Assembly: GCA_015063545.1 (NCBI GenBank)
Contig: SVTX01000019.1
Coordinates: forward strand, 1-36,133
Origin: Oscillospiraceae bacterium
GTDB taxonomy: Bacteria > Bacillota > Clostridia > Oscillospirales > CAG-272
DNA: 36,133 nt
Direction: 5' to 3'
In this document: positions 1-8,259 of the stretch, piece after piece
How the letters are laid out: each line of letters begins with the position of its first letter
How positions within the stretch are numbered: the stretch's first letter is position 1
The notes under the pieces: generated by a model
Told to the model about the DNA's origin: nothing
Database searches by the model: none
The model's input: only the letters and a program-made list of their open reading frames with translations
Made by a program: the position numbers and the translations under genes

Positions 1-1405
1 GCTGTTCCTTACCTGTACCCTTATCGCAAGCGGTTACGTTAACGATACCGTTAGCGTCGATGTCAAAGGTTACCTCGATCTGAGGAATTCCGCGGGGTGC
101 GGGAGCAATACCGTCAAGGATGAAGCGTCCGAGAGTGGTATTGTAAGCCGCCATCTCACGCTCACCCTGAAGAACGTGAATTTCAACGGATGTCTGTCCG
201 TCTGCCGCTGTGGAATATATCTGGCTCTTCTTTACGGGAATAGTAGTATTTCTGTCAATGATTCTGTTGAATACACCACCCATTGTCTCGATACCGAGAG
301 AAAGAGGTGTTACGTCAAGAAGGAGAAGATCCTTTACGTCGCCGCCGAGCACGCCGCCCTGGATAGCTGCGCCGATTGCTACGCACTCATCGGGGTTGAT
401 TCCCTTGAAGGGCTCTTTGCCAATGAACTTCTTAACAGCATCCTGAACCGCGGGAATTCTTGTAGAACCGCCTACGAGAAGAACCTTATCAACCTGAGAA
501 GCAGAAAGTCCGGAGTCGCGGAGAACCTGCTTTGTGGGGCCCATTGTAGCCTCAACGAGGTCAGATGTTATCTTGTCGAATTCAGCTCTTGTGAGTGTTG
601 CTTCAAAGTGAAGAGGTCCGTCTGCGGTTGCGGTAATGAAAGGAAGGTTGATGTCTGCCGTAGTCATACCGGAAAGCTCGATCTTTGCCTTCTCTGCCGC
701 ATCCTTAAGTCTCTGAAGAACCATCTTATCGCGTCGAAGATCAACACCGTTTTCCTTCTGGAACTTATTTGCCATCCAGTCGATAATTCTCTGGTCGAAG
801 TCATCACCGCCGAGCTTGTTGTTACCTGCGGTTGCAAGAACCTCAAATACACCGTCGGAAATTTCAAGCAAGGATACGTCGAACGTACCGCCGCCAAGGT
901 CGAATACCATGATCTTCTGATCATTTTCCTTATCAATGCCGAATGCAAGAGCTGCCGCTGTGGGCTCGTTGATAATTCTCTTAACCTCAAGTCCTGCGAT
1001 CTTACCTGCATCCTTTGTTGCCTGTCTCTGCGCATCTGTAAAGTATGCGGGAACGGTGATTACCGCCTCGGTGACAGGTGCGCCGAGATAGCTCTCTGCG
1101 TCAGCCTTGAGCTTCTGGAGAATCATTGCGGATATCTCCTGGGGTGTGTATGTCTTGCCGTCGATGGTTACCTTCTTGTCTGTACCCATATCTCTCTTAA
1201 TGGAGATAACAGTTCTGTCGGGGTTTGTGATGGACTGTCTCTTTGCGACCTGTCCTACCATTCTCTCTCCTGTCTTAGAGAATGCAACTACCGAGGGAGT
1301 TGTTCTCGCGCCTTCGGGATTGGGGATAACGATAGGCTCGCTGCCCTCATATACCGCTACGCAAGAGTTTGTTGTACCTAAGTCTATACCAATGATCTTT
1401 CCCAT
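1..1405 (-). CDS. dnaK: Chaperone protein DnaK (Hsp70), C-terminus cut by window edge
   Basis: ATP-dependent Hsp70 chaperone that works in the cytoplasm with GrpE and DnaJ. Reading the complement from the ATG at 1405 gives 468 residues opening [20 protein letters not shown], the Hsp70 phosphate-1 signature. The chain continues through [16 protein letters not shown] and [14 protein letters not shown] (the other two Hsp70 signatures) and into the substrate-binding domain ([12 protein letters not shown]). It has no stop before position 1, so the helical lid and C-terminal tail, and probably dnaJ, lie outside the window. The segment after [14 protein letters not shown] lacks the roughly 24-residue insertion of proteobacterial DnaK, which is the Gram-positive form. 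An AGGAGG site lies 8 nt upstream of the ATG. Last visible gene of the hrcA-grpE-dnaK operon. A 401-codon open frame on the opposite strand here is a codon-bias shadow. Confidence 0.98.
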   Translation of the reverse strand, partial: MGKIIGIDLGTTNSCVAVYEGSEPIVIPNPEGARTTPSVVAFSKTGERMVGQVAKRQSITNPDRTVISIKRDMGTDKKVTIDGKTYTPQEISAMILQKLKADAESYLGAPVTEAVITVPAYFTDAQRQATKDAGKIAGLEVKRIINEPTAAALAFGIDKENDQKIMVFDLGGGTFDVSLLEISDGVFEVLATAGNNKLGGDDFDQRIIDWMANKFQKENGVDLRRDKMVLQRLKDAAEKAKIELSGMTTADINLPFITATADGPLHFEATLTRAEFDKITSDLVEATMGPTKQVLRDSGLSASQVDKVLLVGGSTRIPAVQDAVKKFIGKEPFKGINPDECVAIGAAIQGGVLGGDVKDLLLLDVTPLSLGIETMGGVFNRIIDRNTTIPVKKSQIYSTAADGQTSVEIHVLQGEREMAAYNTTLGRFILDGIAPAPRGIPQIEVTFDIDANGIVNVTACDKGTGKEQ

Positions 1406-1463
1406 AATTAATTTCCTCCTATGGTTGTTTTATGTTTTAATATTTTGTGTTTTGTTTTCTTTT

Positions 1464-2060
1464 TTAGTTTGCAACGGTTACCATTGCATATCTGAGTATT
1501 CTGTCGCCCTTGGCGTATCCCTTTTGGAACACGTCAACTATAACGCCCTCCTCAAGGCTCTCGTCCTCAACGTGCATTACCGCGTTGTGACGGTTGGGAT
1601 CAAACTGCTCGCCCCGCTCTCCAAAGCTTACAACGCCCATTTTTGTAAGAGCGTCAGCCGCGCTCTTGAGTATCATTTCAACTCCCTTTGACACCTTCTC
1701 AGCGTCCTTATATTCAGCCGCCTTCTCAAGATTGTCGATGATGGGGAGAATGGACTTGAGCGCATCTGCATACGCGTCGGCGTAGATGCTCTCCTTTTCC
1801 TTCGCGCTTCTCTTGCGGAAGTTATCGTATTCCGCCATCATGCGAAGGTATTTGTCTGTCGTCTCGGCACATTCCTGCGTCCTTTCTTCAAGCGCGGCTT
1901 CGCACTCAGAAAGTCTTTTTTCAAGCTCCTTGACCTTCTTTTTTTCGGTCTTGTCGGACTTTTTTGTTTCTTCCTCTGCGACCTCTACAGTCTCTGCCAT
2001 CTCCTCGGCCGCTGTCGTATCGTTTATGTCGTTCTCTTGTTCGATGTTCTTGTTTTCCAA
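1464..2060 (-). CDS. grpE: Nucleotide exchange factor GrpE
   Basis: Releases ADP from DnaK in the cytoplasm. 198 residues. An acidic, low-complexity N-terminus (about residues 1-40) leads into a long Glu/Lys-rich coiled coil (about 40-85), then the conserved region YLRMMAEYDNFRKRSAKE and a C-terminal beta domain ending in GYAKGDRILRYAMVTVAN, both diagnostic of GrpE. Initiation is at a TTG, chosen because AGGAGG (complement of 2071-2076) sits 10 nt upstream and the upstream hrcA stop is only 2 nt away, so translation is probably coupled. The 58-nt gap to dnaK carries the dnaK ribosome-binding site. Under the same CIRCE-controlled promoter as hrcA. Normal length for the family. Confidence 0.97.
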   Translation of the reverse strand: MENKNIEQENDINDTTAAEEMAETVEVAEEETKKSDKTEKKKVKELEKRLSECEAALEERTQECAETTDKYLRMMAEYDNFRKRSAKEKESIYADAYADALKSILPIIDNLEKAAEYKDAEKVSKGVEMILKSAADALTKMGVVSFGERGEQFDPNRHNAVMHVEDESLEEGVIVDVFQKGYAKGDRILRYAMVTVAN

Positions 2061-2062
2061 CT

Positions 2063-3163
2063 TTAAGTTTCCTCCTTCTTACCTTCCTCGCCAGAGTCAG
2101 CAAGGCTTATCTCCAGATCAAGTCCCTCGTTGATAACGCTTTCAACATTATCCGCCAGTCCCTCGATAGTGGCGACCACCTTGGCGTAATCCATTCGTCT
2201 GGGTCCTATAATTCCTATCGCCCCTATTCTCTTGCCGCCGCGGACGACGGGCTTGAATACGAGCGCGGAATTGTTCATGACCTTAACCGAGGATTCCGAG
2301 CCTATGACTACGTTTATTCCATCGCTTTCGGGAGTTGAGACAAGGTCAAGTATCTCATCCTTATTCTCAAGCACTCCGAGAAGCTCGCGAAGCTGTTCTT
2401 TGTTGCTGTATTCGGGATATTGGAGAAGTCTGTCCATTCCGCTGACCTTGAGATCACCGTCGTCAAGCTCTCCCATACTCTCGTAGATTATCTTCATGAT
2501 AGGTCCTACGATGTATGACTTATCTCCCATCGCCGCCTCAAGCTCCATGATTATCGGAAGCGTTATCTCGTTTGCCGTAAGCCCCGAAATGTTATCATTG
2601 AGCGCGTTCGCGAGATCGCTTGCGGTGAGCTGACTTATCGCGTTCTCCAGCGTTATTCTCTTGGTGCTTATCGCGCTGTGATTGCTTATCATGACAAGTA
2701 AGAGGCTGTGTTTATCTACGTATATAACGTCGAATCTCTTAATACTAACGCTTGACGCCTTGGGCTTTATCAAAAAGCTCGTATAATTCGTAAGATTTCC
2801 CGCAAGCTTTGACGCAGTGAGAAGTATTTGGTCAAGCTCGGTCATCTTTGAGATAAGCAGCTTGTTTATCTCGTTTATCTCTCTCGCAGTCATTGAGTAG
2901 CTCTCAATAAGCGAGTCAACGTAAAATCTGTATCCCAGCTCACTTGGCACTCTTCCCGACGAGGTGTGAGGCTGTTCAAGATATCCCATCTCCTCAAGCT
3001 CTGCCATCTCGTTTCTGATGGTAGCAGACGAGCAGGTCAAGTGCTCATTCTGCATAATGTACTTCGAGCCAACGGGTTCTCCCGCCGCAATATGCGCATC
3101 TACTATAGTTTTTAATATAAGCTTTTTTCTTTCGCTTAATTCTCCGCTATTCTTTATTGCCAC
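2063..3163 (-). CDS. hrcA: Heat-inducible transcription repressor HrcA
   Basis: DNA-binding repressor of class I heat-shock genes; it binds CIRCE and needs GroE chaperones for activity in known species. From the GTG at 3163 it has 366 residues. The N-terminal winged-helix (about 8-75) starts LSERKKLILKTIVDAHIAAG and includes GEPVGSKYIM and SATIRNEMAELEEMGYLEQPHTSSGRVPS, the family hallmark. A GAF-like ligand or dimerisation region follows, with VIIGSESSVKVMNNSALVF-type sequence near the C-terminus. The open frame extends upstream to a GTG at 3190, but the AAAGGAGG site lies inside that extension and points to the GTG at 3163, 11 nt downstream; this start also gives the usual N-terminus. First gene of the operon, so the repressor controls itself. 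Confidence 0.96.
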   Translation of the reverse strand: MAIKNSGELSERKKLILKTIVDAHIAAGEPVGSKYIMQNEHLTCSSATIRNEMAELEEMGYLEQPHTSSGRVPSELGYRFYVDSLIESYSMTAREINEINKLLISKMTELDQILLTASKLAGNLTNYTSFLIKPKASSVSIKRFDVIYVDKHSLLLVMISNHSAISTKRITLENAISQLTASDLANALNDNISGLTANEITLPIIMELEAAMGDKSYIVGPIMKIIYESMGELDDGDLKVSGMDRLLQYPEYSNKEQLRELLGVLENKDEILDLVSTPESDGINVVIGSESSVKVMNNSALVFKPVVRGGKRIGAIGIIGPRRMDYAKVVATIEGLADNVESVINEGLDLEISLADSGEEGKKEET

Positions 3164-3200
3164 CGCAGCACTGACCTCCTTTGTTTCCACTTGTTAGTTT

Positions 3201-3227
3201 TTAGCACTCAAAACACGCGAGTGCTAA
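3201..3227. promoter_or_regulatory. CIRCE operator (HrcA binding site)
   Basis: A perfect inverted repeat: TTAGCACTC at 3201-3209, a 9-nt spacer, and GAGTGCTAA at 3219-3227, identical to the CIRCE consensus. It lies just downstream of the predicted -10 element and 37 nt before the hrcA start, so bound HrcA would block initiation of the hrcA-grpE-dnaK transcript. Confidence 0.98.
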
Positions 3228-3239
3228 CCTTACGCTAAT

Positions 3240-3268
3240 AATTTATCACTTTTGAAGCGTATTGTCAA
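3240..3268 (-). promoter_or_regulatory. Sigma-A promoter of hrcA-grpE-dnaK
   Basis: On the complement, TTGACA (3268-3263), a 17-nt spacer and TAAATT (3245-3240; 4 of 6 matches to TATAAT). The start site would fall near 3233, next to the CIRCE element. Confidence 0.8.
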
Positions 3269-3322
3269 CCCCTTCAGCCACTTTTTTTGTGAACTTTTTG
3301 TAAACAGTGCTAATTTTCAATC

Positions 3323-3367
3323 AAAAAAGGCAGGAGCGTGCGATCAGCGCAAAATTCACCTGCCTTT
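3323..3367 (-). terminator. Rho-independent terminator after the Dlt-like cluster
   Basis: On the complement, AAAGGCAGG is followed after about 24 nt by CCTGCC and a run of six T. The stem is short and the loop long, but it sits 12 nt after the last gene of the cluster and ahead of the CIRCE promoter, where a terminator is expected. Confidence 0.6.
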
Positions 3368-3378
3368 GTGGCTTGTTC

Positions 3379-3882
3379 TTAAAATTCATAGTCATAGTAT
3401 ATCAGCACTACCCTGTCATCTTTTATTGAAAAATTAAGGGTTGTGCGCCCTTTTTGGTATGCTATTCCGGTTGGATACTCCAAAAAATCCTCTCCGTATG
3501 CGGAAATAACTTCTTTGCGTTGCGAGCCTATCGTTATACCTTTTGACGTACGTAGCATATCATCGGTTACTGTAACTGTATCTATAAGCTCTCTGTTGTT
3601 TATATTAACGGTCTTTATTTTAAAACTGCCATACTCATACACACATACAATTTCATTACTGCCGCATCCCGCCTTTTCCCGAGATAAAAAAGCAGGCTTC
3701 CCCAGCTTTTCGATAATTAGCGAAGCCTCTCCGCCGGGAGATATCTCAACGTCGCCTACATTCAATACGTATACATCACCCTCCGGTTTTTCCGTTTCCT
3801 TAGCGCATCCGACAAGCATCATAACACTTATTATCGCCGTCACAAGCAAAATCGCTCTATATGCTATTGTTTCTTTCCTCAT
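3379..3882 (-). CDS. Small putative lipoprotein, last gene of Dlt-like cluster
   Basis: 167 residues. A signal peptide (about 1-25) with lipobox LVGC at Cys26 predicts lipid anchoring outside the membrane. The mature part has two similar halves: residues about 45-75 (GGEASLIIEKLGKPAFLSRE) and about 115-140 (KGITIGSQRKEVISAYGEDF). Both resemble the short helix-plus-strand repeats of BamE/SmpA-type small lipoproteins, with G(I/E)xxxxIxxxxG spacing; this resemblance is by eye only. The gene start overlaps the upstream SGNH-like gene by 26 nt, a strong sign of co-translation. I do not recognise a specific family. It may be an accessory or quality-control partner of the envelope modification enzymes upstream. 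Confidence 0.8.
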   Translation of the reverse strand: MRKETIAYRAILLVTAIISVMMLVGCAKETEKPEGDVYVLNVGDVEISPGGEASLIIEKLGKPAFLSREKAGCGSNEIVCVYEYGSFKIKTVNINNRELIDTVTVTDDMLRTSKGITIGSQRKEVISAYGEDFLEYPTGIAYQKGRTTLNFSIKDDRVVLIYYDYEF

Positions 3883-4906
3883 AATACTTCTTTACCTTTT
3901 GCTCCCAAATTTCACACATTTGTTGATTGCCTCTCAAATCTTCCAAGCCATATTTCGAGGATAGTAATTCCCCAAAATATTCCGAAAGCTTCTCCGCGCC
4001 CCAAACGTTCAGATGAATACCTTCATCATACGTGTCGGTATCCCAATTTATTTTCAAAGCCTCATTATTCATAAAATTATAGTAATCCAACCCGAAATTA
4101 TCCGCATATTCACAAATCTGCTCATCCCACTCGTCATACCACCAGAACCTCACAGACCTCGTAGGCGATTTTATGAGAATCAGCCGAATGCCCCGACTTT
4201 CACACAGCGCTCTTGTTTTATCAAGATAATCAAATGCCATTTGCGGCAATGTTGGTTCATACAAAAACCTCTCCGCCTCGTTTCGTATTGCCTCGTAGTT
4301 ATTTTCTGCTCCGTTTATCTCGGTATGCATTAAATATCCGTTGTGTGAGACCTGCGGTCGCTTGAACACATATTTTACGTCTTCAAAGGACAGCTCCTTC
4401 CAACGGCTGTGAAACCGCAGTATTGGAAAATAGTAGGACAACACACTCTCTCCATCAGTCAGTGAAGCCAGTATCGCCCTGTGCTTTGAGCTTGACGGTT
4501 TCATGCCGTCAAGCGTCATGCGGTTGTACTCCTCCTTTTGAGGTTCACCGTATTTCATCGCAAAGACGTTCAAAACTACTATCTGAGGTGTCTCATATCG
4601 GAGTATATCCTCTAACAGATAATAAGATTGCCATATAAGCTGTTGCGCGCTTCCGCGCACGTATGAGGTTATTCCGCATCTCTCCCAAAGTATGGGTGGC
4701 ACAAAGGACTCATAAACCTCACAGTCTCCCAGAAACACTACCTGATGCTCTCTGTTTTTATCTGCTTCGTTATAGTATTCTGCAACCAACGCGCCTTCTC
4801 TTGACAAACTAACGTATTTGGGCATCAGCAACAGCGACATAAAATGCAATACTGCACCCGTTATAAGTACAGTAATAAACAACCACGCAAATATTCTTTT
4901 TTTCAT
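3857..4906 (-). CDS. SGNH/GDSL-like membrane-anchored protein with Cys at nucleophile position (DltD/AlgJ-like role)
   Basis: 349 residues. One N-terminal membrane segment (about 6-28) and an extracytoplasmic domain. Block I reads VVFLGDCEVYESF, so the usual GDS/GSS serine is Cys62. Block V reads DEGIHLNVWGAEKL, giving the Asp294/His298 pair of the SGNH catalytic dyad. A Gly in VRGSAQQ (about 84) and an Asn in VLNVFAMKY (about 113) would correspond to blocks II and III. In known systems proteins of this fold partnered with an MBOAT (DltD, AlgJ/AlgX) transfer or receive acyl groups at the cell surface. Here it follows the MBOAT gene by 9 nt, with AGAGGT 5 nt before the ATG, so a role as the final acyl or aminoacyl transferase is likely. 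Thiol chemistry in place of serine is inferred from the alignment only. Confidence 0.8.
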   Translation of the reverse strand: MKKRIFAWLFITVLITGAVLHFMSLLLMPKYVSLSREGALVAEYYNEADKNREHQVVFLGDCEVYESFVPPILWERCGITSYVRGSAQQLIWQSYYLLEDILRYETPQIVVLNVFAMKYGEPQKEEYNRMTLDGMKPSSSKHRAILASLTDGESVLSYYFPILRFHSRWKELSFEDVKYVFKRPQVSHNGYLMHTEINGAENNYEAIRNEAERFLYEPTLPQMAFDYLDKTRALCESRGIRLILIKSPTRSVRFWWYDEWDEQICEYADNFGLDYYNFMNNEALKINWDTDTYDEGIHLNVWGAEKLSEYFGELLSSKYGLEDLRGNQQMCEIWEQKVKKYYEERNNSI

Positions 4907-4915
4907 ACAGTACCT

Positions 4916-6472
4916 CTAAAATTGATTGTAAATAAAATTAGACCCTTCAAAGCCAAGTCCGTAATTTCCAAATATTACGATTGCAACAAACAAAGCCCCA
5001 ACGCAAAGAAAAAACGTCCGGGGGCGCTCGGTTATTTTGTATCGCAGAGGACTGCCTGCCCTCTCCCGATAGCTACTGACAAATAAAACAAGCGCAAGGC
5101 AAAGCAGTATAAGAAAATATTCGGAAGATTTCATTCCCAGTCGCAAAAAACCGCCTCTGACAAATCTTCTCCATCCTTCAGCATCCGTGAAAATACTGAA
5201 TATCCGCGAAAACGTCTCTCCAACATTTCTGTAGCAATCCAAAAGTCTTATAGCACCAATTAAAAAGAACGTTCTTACCCGACAAAACAGGGTGTAAGCA
5301 TATGATGAATGAACCCTCGGAGCGAACTGTGCAAAGCGCGAGTATAAGGGGTCAAGCTCCATGGAGATAAGCATTACAGTGGCATTAAGAAGTCCCCACA
5401 CGGCAAAATTTGCCCCCGCCCCGTGCCACATTCCCGTAAGCAGCCATGTGAACAATGTTGCAATATATACGGGAATGCGGCGCGCAAAGGATCTGCCGAA
5501 TTTTGATCGGATTTTCTTGGATAATTTTTGCATGGGCAAGCAGATTGATAAAGGATAAAAAACGTAATTTTGAAACCACGCTCCAAGGGTGATATGCCAG
5601 CGTTTCCAATATTCCTTTACAGAGGTAGAGGCGAAAGGTCTGTTGAAATTTTCGCGCATTTCTATACCCAGCATCTCGCCTGTGCCTATGGCAATATCCA
5701 TGCCTCCGCTGAAGTCATTGTATAGCTGTGCCGTATATACAACAATAAGGAATGTAACATAACCGCCGCCAAAGCTTTCGGGATATTCAATTATACTTTT
5801 GCTTACAATCGCCAATGTATCGGCTATGACCAGTTTTTTAAAATATCCCCAAACCACGCGCAACATACCCGAAGAAATATTTTTCCAGCGCGCTTCGTGT
5901 CCTTCATACAGTTGCTCCGCCAATTCATCATGCCGTGAAATAGGACCTTGTATAAGCTGAGGAAAAAAAGATACAAAAAGAAGAAGTTTAAAATAATTTT
6001 TTTCCGCATCGGCTTTGTTTCGGTAAACATCTATGATATACCCCATGGTCTGAAATGTATAAAAAGATATACCCACAGGAAGCAAAACATCATATTGGGG
6101 AATTTCGTATCCACTGTTTGTCAGATGAAAAATTCTGTCTGCACCAAGCAACGCGGCATCTATATACTTAAGCACGAACAGAATACCGAAATTTAAGATC
6201 AGAACGGTTATCATAATGGCCTTTTTGTATCCGCGCTTCCCCCTGCTTTTCCCGCCGACGGGCACCGCAGCCTCACCTCCAATAAGCAAACCCGCCAAAT
6301 AAGCCGACATCGAGGTTATTAGTATATACGGAATACATCTGAAACAAGTCAAAATATAAAACGATACGCTTGCAACAGTTAACAGTATCCACTGATATTT
6401 ATGGGGTAACAGATAGTATGAGATCACCGTAACAAAAAGGAACAAAACATATTCTACGGATGTAACAGACAT
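4916..6472 (-). CDS. MBOAT family membrane O-acyltransferase (DltB/AlgI-like)
   Basis: 518 residues with about ten or more hydrophobic segments. The MBOAT hallmarks are present: LPVGISFYTFQTMGYIIDVY (131-150), PQLIQGPISRHDE (171-183), NDFSGGMDIAIG (252-263), YWKRWHITLGAWFQNYVFYP (288-307) and the invariant His350 in GMWHGAGANFAVWG. Members such as DltB and AlgI take an acyl group from a cytoplasmic donor and pass it across the membrane to an exported polymer. With the adenylation and carrier genes directly upstream, the donor here is probably the acyl-loaded carrier protein. The gene begins 9 nt after the carrier stop; no clear Shine-Dalgarno sequence is visible, so translation is probably coupled. 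The acceptor polymer cannot be read from sequence. Confidence 0.93.
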   Translation of the reverse strand: MSVTSVEYVLFLFVTVISYYLLPHKYQWILLTVASVSFYILTCFRCIPYILITSMSAYLAGLLIGGEAAVPVGGKSRGKRGYKKAIMITVLILNFGILFVLKYIDAALLGADRIFHLTNSGYEIPQYDVLLPVGISFYTFQTMGYIIDVYRNKADAEKNYFKLLLFVSFFPQLIQGPISRHDELAEQLYEGHEARWKNISSGMLRVVWGYFKKLVIADTLAIVSKSIIEYPESFGGGYVTFLIVVYTAQLYNDFSGGMDIAIGTGEMLGIEMRENFNRPFASTSVKEYWKRWHITLGAWFQNYVFYPLSICLPMQKLSKKIRSKFGRSFARRIPVYIATLFTWLLTGMWHGAGANFAVWGLLNATVMLISMELDPLYSRFAQFAPRVHSSYAYTLFCRVRTFFLIGAIRLLDCYRNVGETFSRIFSIFTDAEGWRRFVRGGFLRLGMKSSEYFLILLCLALVLFVSSYRERAGSPLRYKITERPRTFFLCVGALFVAIVIFGNYGLGFEGSNFIYNQF

Positions 6473-6481
6473 AGCATTTAA

Positions 6482-6706
6482 TTATTTTTGAAGCCGATTT
6501 ATAAGCTCATATATGGCCTTTGCAGAGTTAAAGTTTTCCGGCGTTATCTCCTCCGGCGGAATAATTACGTCAAATTCATCGTTGATCTCGGTTATCAGAG
6601 CAACTATATCAAGTGAATTCAAAAAGTCATTGTCCACAAGTCCCGATTGATTTTCAAAATCTATGCCCGGGCGTATTTCTTTAAGTATCTGAACAAGTTT
6701 ATCCAT
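6482..6706 (-). CDS. Acyl/aminoacyl carrier protein (DltC-like)
   Basis: 74 residues, the size of a stand-alone phosphopantetheinyl carrier. The attachment site is Ser31 in DNDFLNSLDIVALITEI; the residue before Ser is Asn rather than the common Asp. The rest fits a four-helix ACP fold (FDVIIPPEEITPENFNSAKA before helix 4). It sits between the adenylation gene (12 nt upstream) and the MBOAT gene (9 nt downstream), so it most likely carries the group that the adenylation enzyme activates. A fatty-acid synthesis ACP is less likely because no fab gene is nearby. Confidence 0.93.
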   Translation of the reverse strand: MDKLVQILKEIRPGIDFENQSGLVDNDFLNSLDIVALITEINDEFDVIIPPEEITPENFNSAKAIYELINRLQK

Positions 6707-6718
6707 AGCCTATCCCGT

Positions 6719-8251
6719 TTATTTTTCCTTCGTTCCGTTATTTTTCATCTGCCGTGTCATGTCCAAAAGTTGTTGCCTGTCTAATTTTCCATTACATGTC
6801 ATAGGAAAGCATTCAATGCGCACCAGATCTTTCGGGAGCATATATTTCGGCAAAACTTCCTTCATATGTTGTCTCACATCCTCGGAAGCGCAGTTGCCCG
6901 TGTAGTACATAGTAATTTTTTCTCCGTCATAAACACAGCAAGCTCTTGCAATTCCGGAAAATCCGGATGCCACAGTCTCGATTTCACCAAGCTCTATTCG
7001 ATACCCCATATGCTTTATCTGATGATCCGTGCGACCGACAAACACAAGCTCACCGCATGAATTATACCTTGCAATATCCCCGGTTTTGTATACAGTGTCG
7101 GGATATAAGGTGTTAGTGGGATCCTGAACAAATGCTTCGGCATTTTTATCACCGTCTCGCACATATCCGAGACTCACACAACTACCCCGAATATACATCT
7201 CTCCACCCCGACACTCCGATGCTTTCGGGTTGTTACTGTCAAAAAGAATTATTTGGGTGTTTCTGAACGGTCTGCCTATAGGTATAGCTTCATCTTTCCC
7301 AAGCTCTCTGTCCGCCTTCCAAAAGCACGACATGCCGGTAGCTTCAGTTGGGCCGTAAAGGTTAAAAAACACTGCTTCGGGGCACGCGCGTCTCCATCTG
7401 TCGTAATCCTTTCGCAAGAACACCTCGCTACCAAAGCATATTATTTTGAGATGCTTTGGGGCATGATTCTCCAACGCACCCAAAGATGATATGAGCATAA
7501 GTGCAGATGCAGTCCAGCATATCGTATTCACCTTATGCTCATTGAGATAACGGCAAAGTTGTACAGGAGACATAAACATTTTTCTGCTAAGGAGATGAAC
7601 TGTACCGCCAAGCTTAACAGTGGGCATGATCTCCTTTATTGGCGCGTCAAAATAAAGCGGCGCCTGATTGGCAAATACGGAGTTATGATTAAATCCTATG
7701 GCTTCGCACAACGCTTCTGTATAATCTATGACAGATCGGTGGCACACGACCACGCCCTTAGGCTCCCCCGTCGATCCCGACGTAAATACCGCATATACGG
7801 CATCCTTGTCTGTATGCTTATCCCTGATATTATCTAACAAGGCATTATCTTGCCTGTAACGATAAATATCATCATACTCAAATATCTCACACTCACCGCA
7901 TATTCCGCGTGCCGCAACAAGATTTTGCGAACTGCATATTACCGCCCTTACTCTGCATTTGCTAATTATTTTTCTTATTCTTTCCGGCGGCATCTCCGAA
8001 TCAAGAGATACATAAAAACACCCTGAATATATCACTCCGAAAAATGCCGCCACTGTCGTGGGATGCTTATCCATAAATACCGCGACAGGCTCTTTAAAAT
8101 ATCCTCTCTGAGCCAAGAAACTTCCTATGGATCTTGCAATTTCCGACAACTCAGAAAAGCTGACATTGTCCTCTCCGTTTGAAAAAGCTATTTTTTTGGG
8201 ATATCTGTCTGCCGTATTTTCAAGATATTCAAGAATATTCGTCTGATACAT
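6719..8251 (-). CDS. Amino-acid-type adenylation enzyme (DltA-like, ANL superfamily)
   Basis: 510 residues. Activates a carboxylic acid with ATP and loads it on a carrier thiol. Core motifs are all present: A3 FTSGSTGEPKG (156-166), A5 NLYGPTEAT (297-305), A7 YKTGD (388-392), A8 GRTDHQIKHMGYRIELGEIE (406-425) and A10 NGKLDR with Lys489. In the A4 region, YFDAPIKE has Asp202 where amino-acid-activating domains and DltA place the Asp that binds the alpha-amino group, which favours an amino acid substrate over a fatty acid. Overall length matches DltA. SD AAGGAG overlaps the stop codon of the upstream transglutaminase-like gene. The substrate, D-Ala or another amino acid, is not determined by sequence reading. 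Confidence 0.92.
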   Translation of the reverse strand: MYQTNILEYLENTADRYPKKIAFSNGEDNVSFSELSEIARSIGSFLAQRGYFKEPVAVFMDKHPTTVAAFFGVIYSGCFYVSLDSEMPPERIRKIISKCRVRAVICSSQNLVAARGICGECEIFEYDDIYRYRQDNALLDNIRDKHTDKDAVYAVFTSGSTGEPKGVVVCHRSVIDYTEALCEAIGFNHNSVFANQAPLYFDAPIKEIMPTVKLGGTVHLLSRKMFMSPVQLCRYLNEHKVNTICWTASALMLISSLGALENHAPKHLKIICFGSEVFLRKDYDRWRRACPEAVFFNLYGPTEATGMSCFWKADRELGKDEAIPIGRPFRNTQIILFDSNNPKASECRGGEMYIRGSCVSLGYVRDGDKNAEAFVQDPTNTLYPDTVYKTGDIARYNSCGELVFVGRTDHQIKHMGYRIELGEIETVASGFSGIARACCVYDGEKITMYYTGNCASEDVRQHMKEVLPKYMLPKDLVRIECFPMTCNGKLDRQQLLDMTRQMKNNGTKEK

Positions 8252-8259
8252 AATACTCC

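Noticed and set aside
176..1381. 401-codon open frame on the plus strand, Cys-rich
   Set aside because: It lies wholly antisense to dnaK, has no family-like motifs and reflects dnaK codon bias.
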